Assembly: GCA_934047225.1 (NCBI GenBank)
Contig: OW203992.1
Span: forward strand, 18,713,501-18,777,500
DNA: 64,000 bases
Direction of reading: 5' to 3'
Source: Ypsolopha sequella
Lineage: Eukaryota > Arthropoda > Insecta > Lepidoptera > Ypsolophidae
The notes under the pieces were generated by a model. It was not told where the DNA came from. It ran no database searches and saw only the letters and a program-made list of their open reading frames with translations. This document shows, piece after piece, positions 11,601 through 21,300 of this stretch. The translations under genes were made by a program, and so were the position numbers. The first letter of the stretch is position 1. Each line of letters opens with the position of its first letter.

Positions 11601-11689
11601 TCACGGGTGCTCCAGGGAGTAGTGACGAGACTTCTTCCACAGACTTCTGAAGAATCCCTTCCGTTGCTTCTGCCCTGGATGGTCGTCCC
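11601..11689 (-). CDS. Unidentified Ser/Pro-rich protein, terminal exon
   Basis: Last coding exon of the large minus-strand gene. The acceptor (TTTTGTCACCAG) is followed by GGGACGACCATCC. Entered in phase 1, it reads GDDHPGQKQRKGFFRSLWK and KSRHYSLEHP, then TGA. The compact basic-aromatic tail (KGFFRSLWKKSRHYSLE) looks like a conserved C-terminal signature, unlike the loose Ser/Pro-rich body. It joins in frame either to the 72-base exon at 31150-31221 or directly to 53434-53618, since both end in phase 1. One other frame is also open for a similar length, but only phase 1 fits the upstream exons. Function unknown. Confidence 0.78.
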
Positions 11690-11844
11690 CTGGTGACAAA
11701 ATAAATAATAACTGAGTCCCATATTGTCCTCAAAAGATTTCGTTTTAAATTACATATAATTTCATATCACATTGTATGCAGATAAGGACCTTCCGCTGAT
11801 GCGGTAACGCCCACTCGGCGGGTTCCGGCGTAACGTTTATTCCG

Positions 11845-12038
11845 AACTAGCTTTTGCCCGCTGCTGCTTTAGTTTGCATTAAAAAAATAATATATTTGCA
11901 TTAAAAAGTAGCCTATGTCACCCGGAGAGTGACAGATAAACTATCTCTATGCAAAAAATCACGTCGATCCGTTGTTACGTTGCTGCGTAAAATAATGACA
12001 AACCAACAAACACTTTCGAATTTATAATAGGGGTACGG
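11845..12038 (+). repeat. Lepidopteran SINE-like dispersed repeat, copy 2
   Basis: Second copy of the element at 2345-2542: starts AACTAGCTTTTGCCCGC, contains AAAGTAGCCTATGTCACC and AAAAATCACGTCGATCCG, ends TTTATAATAGGGGTACGG. It lacks part of the GC-rich 5' block. Confidence 0.7.
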
Positions 12039-12147
12039 TACATGTTTTGCTCAGGGATCAAATAGGTAAAAGATTTATTATATTATTATTCGATAAAAGT
12101 ACTGTGGGGTCATGAACCTTGGGGGCTGGGGGCAAGGGAAGCGAATG

Positions 12148-12345
12148 TCAAGTGTACGATCCACACGAGACGACCCACGACGACGGCGGCGCATTGCAGT
12201 GGCGCAGTTGGTCGATACCGGGGAACAAAGTTTCTTCCGGGATTAACACCAGTGTGGCGGAATCTATTATATTCGATTGTATCTTCGAAGCAGCTGCGGG
12301 GTCCGATTTTTCCAGAGATTCATATTTTGATTTGTTTGATTCATC
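12148..12345 (-). other. Candidate coding exon or ORF remnant
   Basis: A 66-codon minus-strand frame with exon-like composition. It reads DESNKSKYESLEKSDPAAA, later LVLIPEETLFPGIDQLRH, and ends SWVVSCGSYT then TGA. If it began at the AG just before ATGAATC, its phase (1) would fit the upstream exons, making it an alternative C-terminus. However, the polypyrimidine tract there is poor. The opposite strand is also open (a 76-residue frame at 12119-12349), so coding status is unproven. Confidence 0.25.
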
Positions 12346-12460
12346 TTAATTCGTTTGTTGTTACCGATCATTGCTATTCTTGGTCATGAACAAGTAAATT
12401 TACTAGATAATTTAGTAGAAAATAAGATAAGAAACAGGATCTATCAATCACGGGGCTGGG

Positions 12461-12526
12461 TTAGAATGCGGCGGCTGCTGAGACCGGAGGTTCTTGGTTA
12501 TACTGAGCGATGACAGCTTGTTTGTT
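12461..12526 (-). other. Candidate alternative terminal exon
   Basis: A good acceptor (GGATTTTACAG) precedes a 21-residue phase-0 frame, NKQAVIAQYNQEPPVSAAAA plus Phe, then TAA. The phase-2 frame also stays open for 25 residues and ends QQPPHSNPAP. Neither phase matches the phase-1 exons upstream, so use by the large gene would need another, unseen exon. Confidence 0.2.
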
Positions 12527-13280
12527 CTGTAAAATCCGTGGTTCTGTTATTTATCGGACAAAATCCGCTGTCCTATTTTCGCAATGGTAGTCGTCAACAA
12601 ATTGTCATGCATAGTTTCGCTTTCTTTTTTTCTCTATAAAATTTTATATTTTGACAGACTGGGAATTAGGAAGAGCATGGTGAGCAAGACTGGATCAAGT
12701 GAAACGGTGGAAGAAAGATCCAAATACTGTTACATCACTAAAACGGCGGTAGCTGCGGCGATAAAATTTAAATTACTTCTCTTCATTTGAACGTCTTTAG
12801 ACAATCTAGGACAAGTTGCGAATTAAATAGAAAAACGATACGCTACCTTGTCGTGGAAACCGGTTAAGCAGCTTTTTACCGTTACAGACTAGGCTTCAGT
12901 TGAAACATTAATTTGAGTTTTCTTCGCAGTGCTCTGCTCACTGCTCAAAATTAATTAGCTGCACTTTTTACTGAGCGGTTATACATAGAGATAGGAATTA
13001 ATTTTAAGTGCATGGGACCGTGTATAATAGGTCTGAATTCAGTACGTAGCCAGTTTCTTGGCTAGCCATGTGACTATAATTGCTTGCAGTTGCACTCCTT
13101 ATTTCACTGTATACCGTTTTTCTAATGATGGTTTCTGTTATGATGGATGATGCTTTCAAACGTCTTGGAAAAACTTTCAGTCTCGAAACTTTATACCCAA
13201 TATTATGGTGTAAGTACCTACTTTGAAGTAAGTATGTCATGGAAAGTGATACAGAAAGTAAAAAAATAATTAAATAATGT

Positions 13281-13448
13281 TCATAACGAAATGTTAAATG
13301 GCCCTGGTATTTGGTCGATGAAATCAGAGCGCAGTTTGTAGGGCATCCGAGAATAGCGCTGTAAGTATTTTCCAGCGGGCGTCCACATGCCATGCGCGGT
13401 GCCTAAAATAGTCCGTGGAGATGCGCCCGCGCCGTCATCTGATTCCAT
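13281..13448 (-). other. Small ORF, 55 residues, unknown
   Basis: Complete ATG-to-TGA minus-strand frame with a favourable start context (GGCGATGG). It begins MESDDGAGASPRTIL, continues GMWTPAGKYLQRYSRMPY and ends KLRSDFIDQIPGPFNISL. Its composition is less AT-driven than its surroundings. It could be an exon, a microprotein or a fragment of a transposon protein. No family recognised. Confidence 0.25.
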
Positions 13449-13784
13449 CGCCAGCTTGTAGGTTTAAAAAATAAGCTTATATAGCTTGTTCATTGAACCA
13501 GGAGCCAAATACAAGTTCTATTACGTTATATAAAAACAAATGATCATAGCACAGCATTATTCGTGTCATGTTTTTAGGGTAAATGACGCTCTCCGCGGCT
13601 ACGAGATTCTTTCAGCCCACAAGAAAAAATCAGGTAGAGAGACGAATCTCTGCTCATAGGGGGTCAAAGGATGTCACCCCTAATCACTTTCACGGAAACA
13701 TTTCGTTTACGACCTCCCGTATGTATGTGTCGGCGGCTCATCGCAGAATTGGGCATATCATGATCTGCCTAGGCATATCGTATT

Positions 13785-13875
13785 TCTATTAAAATTAGAA
13801 GGGTCGCCTCGCTCGGCTCCCCAAATTTATTTACATGTAAAGCTAACACGCTCCTCGCTACGCTCGTCGTACCTA
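13785..13875. repeat. Dispersed repeat, inverted partner at 20.14 kb
   Basis: GGGTCGCCTCGCTCGGCTCC followed by AAATTTATTTACATGTAAA is the inverse of 20143-20245 (TTTACATGTAAATAAATTTT then GAGGCGACCCTC). Both copies also share TGCCTAGGCA on the outer side. Non-coding. Confidence 0.5.
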
Positions 13876-14268
13876 TTATTGACTTGGTGAAAGATCTGCC
13901 CACGAAATATGTATGGCCGATTGCACCATCCTGATCAAAAATCTCATTGATACAATGAGTGAGCTCATCCTAACGGGGCGCGGCGCGGGGCGGGAGGAAT
14001 AGACACTACTTTTATTGAAACTCTATAATACTCTGAGCTATTCATATTGCTATTAAATTTATTTGCGTTTTTGATCTACATCATGTAAAGCTTTAGCGAA
14101 ATACTGTTCTTTTTCAATTTGCTTTTTTGTTCCTTTTCCCCGTCGAACAGCAAACAAATATTTGGCACGGACAAGCGGTGTTAAATCTCAATGGGTTAAC
14201 GATGCAAATAAATGGTTTTATTTGAATCGTAGTGTTTTATTAGGGCGTCACCAACCATTGAGGTTGGG

Positions 14269-14631
14269 ATGTTACACTATTTTCTACTCATACTCATTCT
14301 ATTTATAGCGGACTCAGTGGAGGCCGAGTCGATCAAGTTCAACAGCAACTCCCCGCAAAGATTACGTACGTTTAGTCGTCGACACATGCTAACCGACCAC
14401 TTATTTATGTACTACTTAGTTCATAGAGAAAATGTTATTAGGGAAACGGGTCGTACTGGTTTGAAAAACATGCTTTGCTTCTCAGAGCAAATAGACAAGG
14501 TGCAAACTGTGTGTGTGACATCGCAATATGCTACTGCTCTTGAATAACTTTTCCAAAGAAACATCGCCGCACAATATCGGTGTTTTTTTGAGGGACTATT
14601 TGGATTATATTGATGATCCACTCAAATCGAC
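14269..14631 (+). pseudogene. Secreted-protein-like exon with frameshift
   Basis: An ATG at 14269 opens a 92-codon frame with a clear signal peptide (MLHYFLLILILFIADSVEAE; hydrophobic core then a small-residue cleavage site). It continues with LTDHLFMYYLVHRENVIRE and a Cys-containing segment, then stops at 14545-14547. A second frame, open from 14519, overlaps it and reads LLLLNNFSKETSPHNIGVF and RDYLDYIDDPLKS. That frame ends at a strong donor (TCGAC/GTAAGT) at 14632. The two halves look like one exon of a secreted-protein gene split by a +1/-1 frameshift. No family recognised. It lies inside, and antisense to, the big intron. A sequencing error is an alternative. Confidence 0.45.
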
Positions 14632-16099
14632 GTAAGTAATAAATAATATGATTTGACCTTTCAATCCGAGGAAGTTATTACTTAGAGAGAAACGTTATAT
14701 CGTCCTGGTGCAAGGAAAGTTCCAGAAACAAGAATAAAGTTGTTAGAGTTTTCGTTTTATGTAAGTATGTTTACACAAGTGCCATATCGATGTTCTTTTT
14801 TTTTGTCGTAGCCTAGATGACTGAGTCACGCGACTTCGGCCACTGGCCATGATGATGTCTTTGAATTTACAGTACGTTTCTATCAATCACCTTTGTTCTG
14901 CAAACATTATCTAAAATAAAACTATGACAGACTTCGTTGAAGGCCTTCATAAGCGGTTCTGATTAAGATAGAGCATGTTTCGCATAACATAAAGGATATT
15001 GGATCATCAAAGGGGAAGCGTAGAAGTTTCGGAAGGAACCACTTGATGATTGGTTCAACCCCAAGGGCTACTTCGATAGGCTCACAAACTCACACCGAGT
15101 TTCGTTCGCGGGTTGCAACACTAACCCGTTACAACCTCAGTGTTCCTACCCAGCCCTGGGTTTTTTTTAATAAACGCACCTCAAGATAGGGTACTAGGGG
15201 GGGCAATTGCTCATGTTGCGTGAATAAAGTGAAAATGTATAGATAGTAACACACTAAGGCCCAAAGAAACCTAATGTAAGTATAAACATTTTCGCTCCTA
15301 CGGGCGGCGGCGCCTGAGATTGTGACCAAGGACTATATTCCTTGATTGTGACCCCGAGCTATGCGTGTACATACTCTTCATCTTGGGTTTAGGTAAAGTG
15401 AATTACTCGAGTAAAACACTCTCTGGGAAAACATTCATTTGTAAAAACTTAATTATACAGTGCAATGGATTTCTATCTGTAATGCTGTATAAATAATAAA
15501 TAAATAAATAAATTCAGTATTTCATATGTGAGCGAGTACAAACGTTTGTAAAACAGTTCAGTAATGGGTTAATATCTATTTTCTGCGTAAACCCACTTGC
15601 CTACTAGACGTATTGTATTTCATTATTGAAAATAATAGCATAGAATATATACAATGTATGTGAGCGCGGTTTCTGATAATAAAACATTAGACTAGAAGTG
15701 TCTTGGAAGCCGATAAAACACAACCTGTGAACTGAATAAATCGATCCGGTTTTGTCAAAGTGATACTCACAGAAAGTATCGTCCGGAGAGCCGAGAAAAG
15801 AGCGAGGCAACATTTAGGCGGGTTACGCATTATTCAACTGCCAAAATATTCAAATTCGCTTGTAAGGTAGGTTGCGTTTAAATTCTTCATTTACCCAGGC
15901 GTTTAGGAACACTACCTAAGAAAGAAGCTTTAACTGCTAACACAGCAGAGCATTTCTCTAAATGCTTGCTAATGGACATCTCTGGAGTGGAAAGATGAAT
16001 CAGATCTGAATAGGGTTTAATTTAACATAATTTATGGTACAATTCCTTGTGTGTCGGGTGATGATGGTGACAATGGGGGTTTTAACTAATCGGGTCACG

Positions 16100-16345
16100 A
16101 AGATCGGGTTGGGAACGTGTGAGGGGTAGCCCGAGAGGGGCGGGGCGGTGGCGGAGGGTCGTCGACTTGCCAGTGAAGGGCAGCGGGGTCGCTCGGTGCG
16201 TTCGCTTTCGTAGGCGCGCGGCTGCGGCGCGGCGGCGTCGGCGGCAGCGGCGCGACGTATTGATCGCAGCCTCCGCTCTCCCGCCGCTGCCGGCCGGCTC
16301 TTACCGCTTGCGGTTCCAAATGTTTATTAGTTCTCGAATTTACTA
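16100..16345. promoter_or_regulatory. CpG-rich island-like block with minus-strand donor
   Basis: About 200 bases of GC-rich, CpG-dense sequence (GGCGCGCGGCTGCGGCGCGG) in an AT-rich intron. On the minus strand, CCGCAAGCG/GTAAGAGCC at ~16306 is a good splice donor, so the block could be the start of intron 1 of an alternative transcript. Both strands carry low-complexity Pro/Arg-rich frames with no recognisable protein. Confidence 0.3.
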
Positions 16346-16618
16346 CGTGTAATACGGTGAAATAATTTAGGAAGAGACCGAGATGACCCATTGAAATTTG
16401 GACAGTAACATTATTCTCTTTTTAAGTTGTGCGGAAAATGAGAAGGGAATTCAGAGAGGAGTTTGGACTAGATAGTTGTTATTGATTTATTCACGGCCGC
16501 GCGCGCCGTGTCGGTCCTTGCCCTCCGGATACTACACGTGGTTCTGGGAAGGTCGTAGTGACGCAAAACCAGACCACCGTTTATCCTTTGTTTAGCCTTC
16601 GCGTGTAAAGTATAGTTT

Positions 16619-17274
16619 TTAAGGCGATATGTAAAAGTTTTAGCGTCCCTGTTACTCCATATGCGAAAAAACCCTCAGTGCGAGAGGGACGGATTCCTGA
16701 AAAAGTCGCAAAGAGTTGGTTTTTTACTAATATAAAATGTACTAAAGTTGCTATCAGAATTTCGTTTAACCAGCGGGCCTATTATGTATCTCTAGTTGCC
16801 TTCTGTACGGGGTGCCTATCATCAAAAACATAGATATACTATCGAATTCTGATTTCCTAAGGATATGTTCGCACTTCAAGTGACGACACAGATTGTTAAT
16901 AGTTCAATACCCACTAAAGGCAATTTTGAAATTTCAGTTTTTATCTATGTTTTTGATGATAGGCACCTAGTACAGTTGGCAACTAAAGATACAGAATAGG
17001 GGGGCAGGTCCTAGATAACGTTAAAACCCATCTAAAAAAATATAACTGCAGTCCATTTGTCATTCTAAATCGTCAAACAAGGAGAATTGGTGTCGAAAAC
17101 GACCTCATTTCAATAAATATTTCTATCGAGTCGAATTTCTCCAATCGCGTTTCTGTTCTAACAGATCCCTAGAGAAAGATTCCAAAAATAATAAAAAATA
17201 GTAAATAATTCATTATTTACTGAAGTAGATATGCAAGTTCTTAAAGTGTCAATTTTTTTTCCGTACCGCCTTAA
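16619..17274 (+). mobile_element. TTAA-flanked MITE carrying a Harbinger-like MITE
   Basis: Outer element: TTAAGGCGATATGTAAAAG at the left and CCGTACCGCCTTAA at the right. The inner element at 16774-17004 is flanked by CAG on both sides. Removing it and one CAG leaves 422 bp, close to the uninterrupted 425-bp copy at 25250-25674. In that copy the target reads AACCAGGTCCTAG without interruption, so the insertion site can be confirmed directly. Confidence 0.8.
16774..17004 (-). mobile_element. Harbinger-like MITE, copy 1 (nested)
   Basis: 231 bp, imperfect ~60-bp inverted ends: CGGGCCTATTATGTATCTC and GATACAGAATAGGGGGG. Target duplication CAG/CAG. A 3-bp CWG duplication with GGGCCTATT-type ends is typical of the PIF/Harbinger superfamily. 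Orientation is given relative to the copies at 18796 and 60316. No coding capacity. Confidence 0.75.
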
Positions 17275-17694
17275 GAGGCTATGCGAATTTTATTTTTGTC
17301 ACTGTCACTCCAAGCGAAAAATCGCGCAGTGCGAGAGGGGCGGATTCAGGGCAAAAGGGAAATAAGTTGGTTTTATATTTTTATTTAAAAAAATAAAATA
17401 GCTAGCAAAATTTCAAATATCAAATCTCTAGATATTGTTGAAACACACCTAATAAAATATGTTAGAGTTCTGTATATGGTTCCTATTCGTCATACGAGGA
17501 GAAAAAGTGTGTTTGAAGACCTCATTTCAACAATTATTTCTATCGAGGAAAATTTATCCAAACATGTTTTTCAATTTCAAAACCCTAGATTATATAGTCA
17601 AAATGCATATACCAGAAAGGTATTAAAATATTCCGTGTATTTCATGAAATACACAGAAAAGAAACACCCATATTTTTTTCGCATATCGCCTTAA
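17271..17694 (+). mobile_element. TTAA-flanked MITE, tandem neighbour
   Basis: Begins at the same TTAA that ends the preceding element (17271-17274), with GAGGCTATGCGAATTTT, and ends CATATCGCCTTAA at 17694. The interior shares the CAGTGCGAGAGGGGCGG and CCTCATTTCAA...ATTTCTATCGAG blocks with the other copies. It is more diverged. Same orientation as its neighbour. Confidence 0.7.
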
Positions 17695-17744
17695 TGAAAG
17701 TTCTATAGGAAGATGAGAAAGGTTTTGTTTTCAGGGGCAGGTAG

Positions 17745-17846
17745 AGTCGGATTCTCACAGGCCACACCGCAGCGACAACCGCCGCACCGGCGCGGCGCCG
17801 GATCGCGTGTCCGATACTAAGATGGTTTACCTGCGTCTGCGCACAT
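17745..17846 (-). promoter_or_regulatory. CpG-rich block with possible short first exon
   Basis: GC-rich patch (CGCACCGGCGCGGCGCCGG). On the minus strand, just upstream in transcription, ATG TGC GCA GAC GCA G is followed by GTAAACC: a five-codon start (MCADA) ending in phase 1 at 17831, which could splice to the phase-1 terminal exon at 11689. Speculative. Confidence 0.2.
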
Positions 17847-18301
17847 TATCTGGGCCACGTCAGAGCTAATATGAACGAGCAAATAGATGATGCTAACTAT
17901 GCACTGTGGGTCCTAAACAGAACTAAAACTATTCTGGGAAGCCACCTTCCTTGCAAATAAAAAATGTTTACCTATCGGTCTTCGATAAACAAATAACAAT
18001 TTATACAGGCTGCTTGGTAATTCGACCTATAATTCTTCTAAAGGGGTTATACCTACTAGGGATCGTTTCCAACAAATAATGCCTATCAACTAGGGGTCGA
18101 AAATTATATATTTTTTTCAAGTAAAACACGTCGATATTTCAAAAATGACAAAATAAAAAAGGTTTTCTTTCCACTTAAGACCTTTTAATTCTGAGATTAT
18201 GGGAATTCAGGGTGCGTATTTTTTTTAATAAATGATCACTCACCTTATTGAACGGCGCTAAATTTGTATCATGTGGATTGTGGGTGCGGTATGGAGAGGT
18301 G

Positions 18302-18304
<3 letters not shown>

Positions 18305-18332
<28 letters not shown>
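18305..18332. repeat. (TA)n microsatellite
   Basis: Uninterrupted TA dinucleotide run of about 14 units within an AT-rich intron. Confidence 0.9.
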
Positions 18333-18335
<3 letters not shown>

Positions 18336-18579
18336 GTGTATAGGTATATAATATTTATTATTATGTATTATTCTTAAGCTTCGTTAATTTACTTATTCGT
18401 TATTTTATTTCAGTGCATTTATCGTAATGTGTTTTGTATGTAATTAAATTAAATAAATCTCGAAGTCCACTGACCTCCGCATCGTCAGGACATTTGACCT
18501 CTCTATCTATCAATGTGACGGTTTATGTTTACATTCAATGTTTTATTATTGTGCACCTTTATCATTCATTATACACAGC

Positions 18580-18792
18580 ACGTCATCCAGAACGCCCGTG
18601 GTACAGTGGTTCGAATGTCTCGACCACTAATCCGGTGGTCGCGGATTCCTATCCCAGGGAATAATCCCTAAAGACACGCTGTGGGTCCATAGTAGTCCAT
18701 ACTTGTGCCTGGGGCGCGTTTATAAACTAGGGGTCACGACACGGGTTCTAATGTCATCTCTGTCGAACGCGTTAAAAATTGTATACGCTATC
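18580..18792 (+). repeat. Putative tRNA-derived SINE
   Basis: The head GCCCGTGGTACAGTGGTTCG is box-A-like, followed 30 bases later by a box-B-like GTCGCGGATTCCTATCCC. The tail (GGGGTCACGACACGGG, TTGTATACGCTATCCTG) recurs inverted at 57395-57470. The tail abuts the Harbinger-like MITE at 18796. Family name not asserted. Confidence 0.5.
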
Positions 18793-18795
18793 CTG

Positions 18796-19024
18796 CCCCC
18801 CTATTCTGTATCTTTAGTTACCAACTGCACGAGGTGCCTATCATCAAAAACATAGCTAAAAACTGAAATTTCAAAATTGCCTTTAGTGGGTATTGAACTA
18901 TTAACAATCTGTGTCGTCACTTCAAGTGCGAAAATATCCTTAGGACATCGGAATTCGATAGTATATCTATGTTTTTGATGATAGACACCCAGTCCAGAAG
19001 GCAACTAGAGATACACAATAGGCC
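18796..19024 (+). mobile_element. Harbinger-like MITE, copy 2
   Basis: 229 bp between CTG duplications at 18793-18795 and 19025-19027. Starts CCCCCCTATTCTGTATC, ends ATACACAATAGGCC. Interior blocks GCCTATCATCAAAAACATAG and TGTGTCGTCACTTCAAGTG match the other copies. Confidence 0.8.
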
Positions 19025-19149
19025 CTGGTGTCAGTGTTGGAACCTGACGAAAATATCAATTAATGAACGGGGGTCTGAAGTACAGCGTTAGGGCTCACAC
19101 AGACCATAAAGCTGGGCGAGACGTAGGTAATACAATAATGGACTGTGAC

Positions 19150-19818
19150 CAGTGTTGCCAGACACACTGTAATTACAGTAGATCTACTGTTATTTAAGGG
19201 GCTATACCGTGAAGATTGACACTTTTTGAAGTTATTTATCTGCTCTTTTAATGAAGTTCCAAGTAAAATAAATTTGTATAACAATTTTGGGACCTTTTAC
19301 TAGATTTTGGTCTATCAGAAACGCGATAGGAGGAATTTCATTCGATAGAAATAATTATTGAAATCAGGTCTAAATTTACACTTTTTTTGATATTCTGACA
19401 AATTAGGATAGCATACAGACTTGAAGAATATTTATTTAGATGGGTTTTAACTACACCTAAATTACTGGTTATGGAATTTTTTGTAGCTATTTCAGTTAAT
19501 TTTTAATTAATTTAAAACCGACTTTTTGACAATTTTCCCCGATTCCGTCCCTTTCGCACTGCAGGTCTTTCTGCCTGGAGTAACGGGGACCTTTGCTAGC
19601 ACGGTATATCACCTTAACACAATCTACTGTACGCTGTAGCACTAAATAAAATTACAGTGTATGGAGACACTGTAACTTTCTAATGCCAAAAGTCACATAA
19701 GTTAGTTGAAAATGGCGAAAAATATGAAAATGAATGAATTCTACTGTAATTTGGTCCCGAACACTGTAATTTTGAGCCCTCAGCACTGTAATATCAGTTT
19801 CTTCTTCTGGCAACACTG
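19150..19818. mobile_element. hAT-like element interrupted by a TTAA MITE
   Basis: Inverted ends CAGTGTTGCCAGA and TCTGGCAACACTG, flanked by an exact 8-bp duplication ACTGTGAC (19142-19149 and 19819-19826), diagnostic of hAT. Internal motif ACTGTAATT recurs several times near both ends. The middle is occupied by a second transposon (19198-19613). Without it the hAT element is ~250 bp and non-autonomous. Confidence 0.85.
19198..19613 (-). mobile_element. TTAA-flanked MITE nested in hAT element
   Basis: Bounded by TTAA at 19194-19197 and 19614-19617. Ends GGGGCTATACCG and CGGTATATCACC are inverted. The interior shares AGAAACGCGAT, ATTTCTATCGA-type and GATGGGTTTTAA blocks with 25250-25674, in the same orientation. 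The duplicated TTAA argues for piggyBac-type mobilisation. Confidence 0.8.
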
Positions 19819-20142
19819 ACTGTGACTTACACCTCACAGTTCATACTCTTCACACCCCTGACCCACTCGGGGATTGATGACGTAACAGTGTCTTTTTTTA
19901 AAGACACATAAATTTAATAAAAAGACCAAGAACGTCAAATTACGTAACTATAGACTAATCCATCAATGTTGTGGCGCGCTTTGGATAAAGGGCCTATAGG
20001 CCTGGGACAGGTCCAGCCGGAATAATACACAAAAAAAAACAATGATATACATGCCGTCCTCATTTTGTAGAATCCGGCAAATTGTAAAGTATGAAACCGA
20101 AAATCTTTCACCAAAAAACCAAAGATGAACGTGTTACCTAGG

Positions 20143-20245
20143 GTTTACATGTAAATAAATTTTGGAAGCCGAGCGAAGCGGAACAGAGCGAGGCGACCCT
20201 CAGTACTTCTAACAGAATTACAACATGCCTAGGCAAAATGTAAAA
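20143..20245. repeat. Dispersed repeat, inverted partner of 13.79 kb
   Basis: TTTACATGTAAATAAATTTT, GCGAGGCGACCCTC and TGCCTAGGCA are the inverse of the block at 13785. Non-coding. Confidence 0.5.
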
Positions 20246-20307
20246 CGCCGAATTCTACGATATGACGACAAAATACATATAAGATGACCGAATTAAAAGA
20301 AATGTAC

Positions 20308-20459
20308 TGATAAATATGATAATACAAATATAACGTAATCTCAAGAGATATTTCGGGTCCGACCTGGACCCGGCATCAGTTGAGTTTTTTTTTTTCCAGG
20401 TCGGACCCGAAATATATCTTTAGATTACGTTATATTTGTATTATCATATTTATCAGTAT
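20308..20459. repeat. Hairpin repeat, ~62-bp arms
   Basis: ACTGATAAATATGATAATAC...CGGGTCCGACCTGGACC pairs with CCAGGTCGGACCCG...ATTATCATATTTATCAGT across a ~23-base loop with a T-run. The frame running rightward through it to 20685 is AT-rich and not considered a gene. Confidence 0.75.
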
Positions 20460-20951
20460 ATTTACGTTTTTAAAAAAACAAAAAACATTAAAAGCTGTTA
20501 AAGTGTATTTAATTTTAAAAAATGAATTAAAAGAAGATTTATTTGAATTTAGAAAAAATCAAGTCGTTCCTTCTGATCAATCTGCCGCACAAAATATAAT
20601 TTTACGAAATGAATATGAATGTAATGCGCGAAGTTCGAGCCCGTTTTGTAAATATCTAATCCCACCAAAAACATTTCATGTATAGCTAAAGTAGGTTGCC
20701 AAGCACATATCCAGACTTGGTTCGGGGGGGGGGGATATTTATTTAAAAAACATTGTGAAAGAAATATCTGTAATTACTGTCTGAAATATCTGTAATTGCG
20801 GTCAAACTGACTCGTTAGCGGCGGCTATGCGCTCCGTTTAGTTGCTAAATAGATGCTGAGTGCGTTTTGTGTTTTAGAATATTTTCAAAATGTCTAAAAT
20901 GTCATGTTGTTCAGTGAAAATCTGCTAAAATAAAACAATCACAACAAATCT

Positions 20952-21300
20952 TAAGGTTAAACGTCAGTACCCTAGCGCAAAGTGCATAACTTAACTTTGT
21001 TTTTCTTGTTTAGTAGTTACAAATTAAAAAAACATTATGGTTTGTGGCAATTGACGCCTTTGAGCATGAGTTTGAAATTTAATGCACAATTAGACATGAT
21101 CTTGTCCAAACAAAGTTAAATCAGCATTTTAAGTTAATTTTGAGAAGATCATGACTAATTGTGTACACCATTTCAAACTCTTTCTTTATAAACCTCACTA
21201 ATACTGAACTATTGGCGTCAAATGCCACAGACCAAAAACTTTTTATTTATAAATTTCTAAACAAGAAAAACAAAGTTAAGTTATGCACTTTGCGATAAGC
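20952..21300. repeat. Long foldback element, ~150-bp arms
   Basis: Left arm AGCGCAAAGTGCATAACTTA through CAATTGACGCC, right arm GGCGTCAAATGCCACAG through AAGTTATGCACTTTGCG. The arms also share the inner ACAATTAGACATGATCTTG / GATCATGACTAATTGTG pair. One arm is reused in the chimera at 4306-4410. Confidence 0.7.

Noticed and set aside
18580..18660. Possible functional tRNA gene
   Set aside because: Box-like motifs are present but no cloverleaf can be closed, and the tail is repeated at 57.4 kb, so a SINE fits better.
20380..20685. 101-residue frame beginning in a hairpin
   Set aside because: Starts within the inverted repeat and is Lys/Ile/Phe-rich as expected from AT-rich DNA; no recognisable motif.
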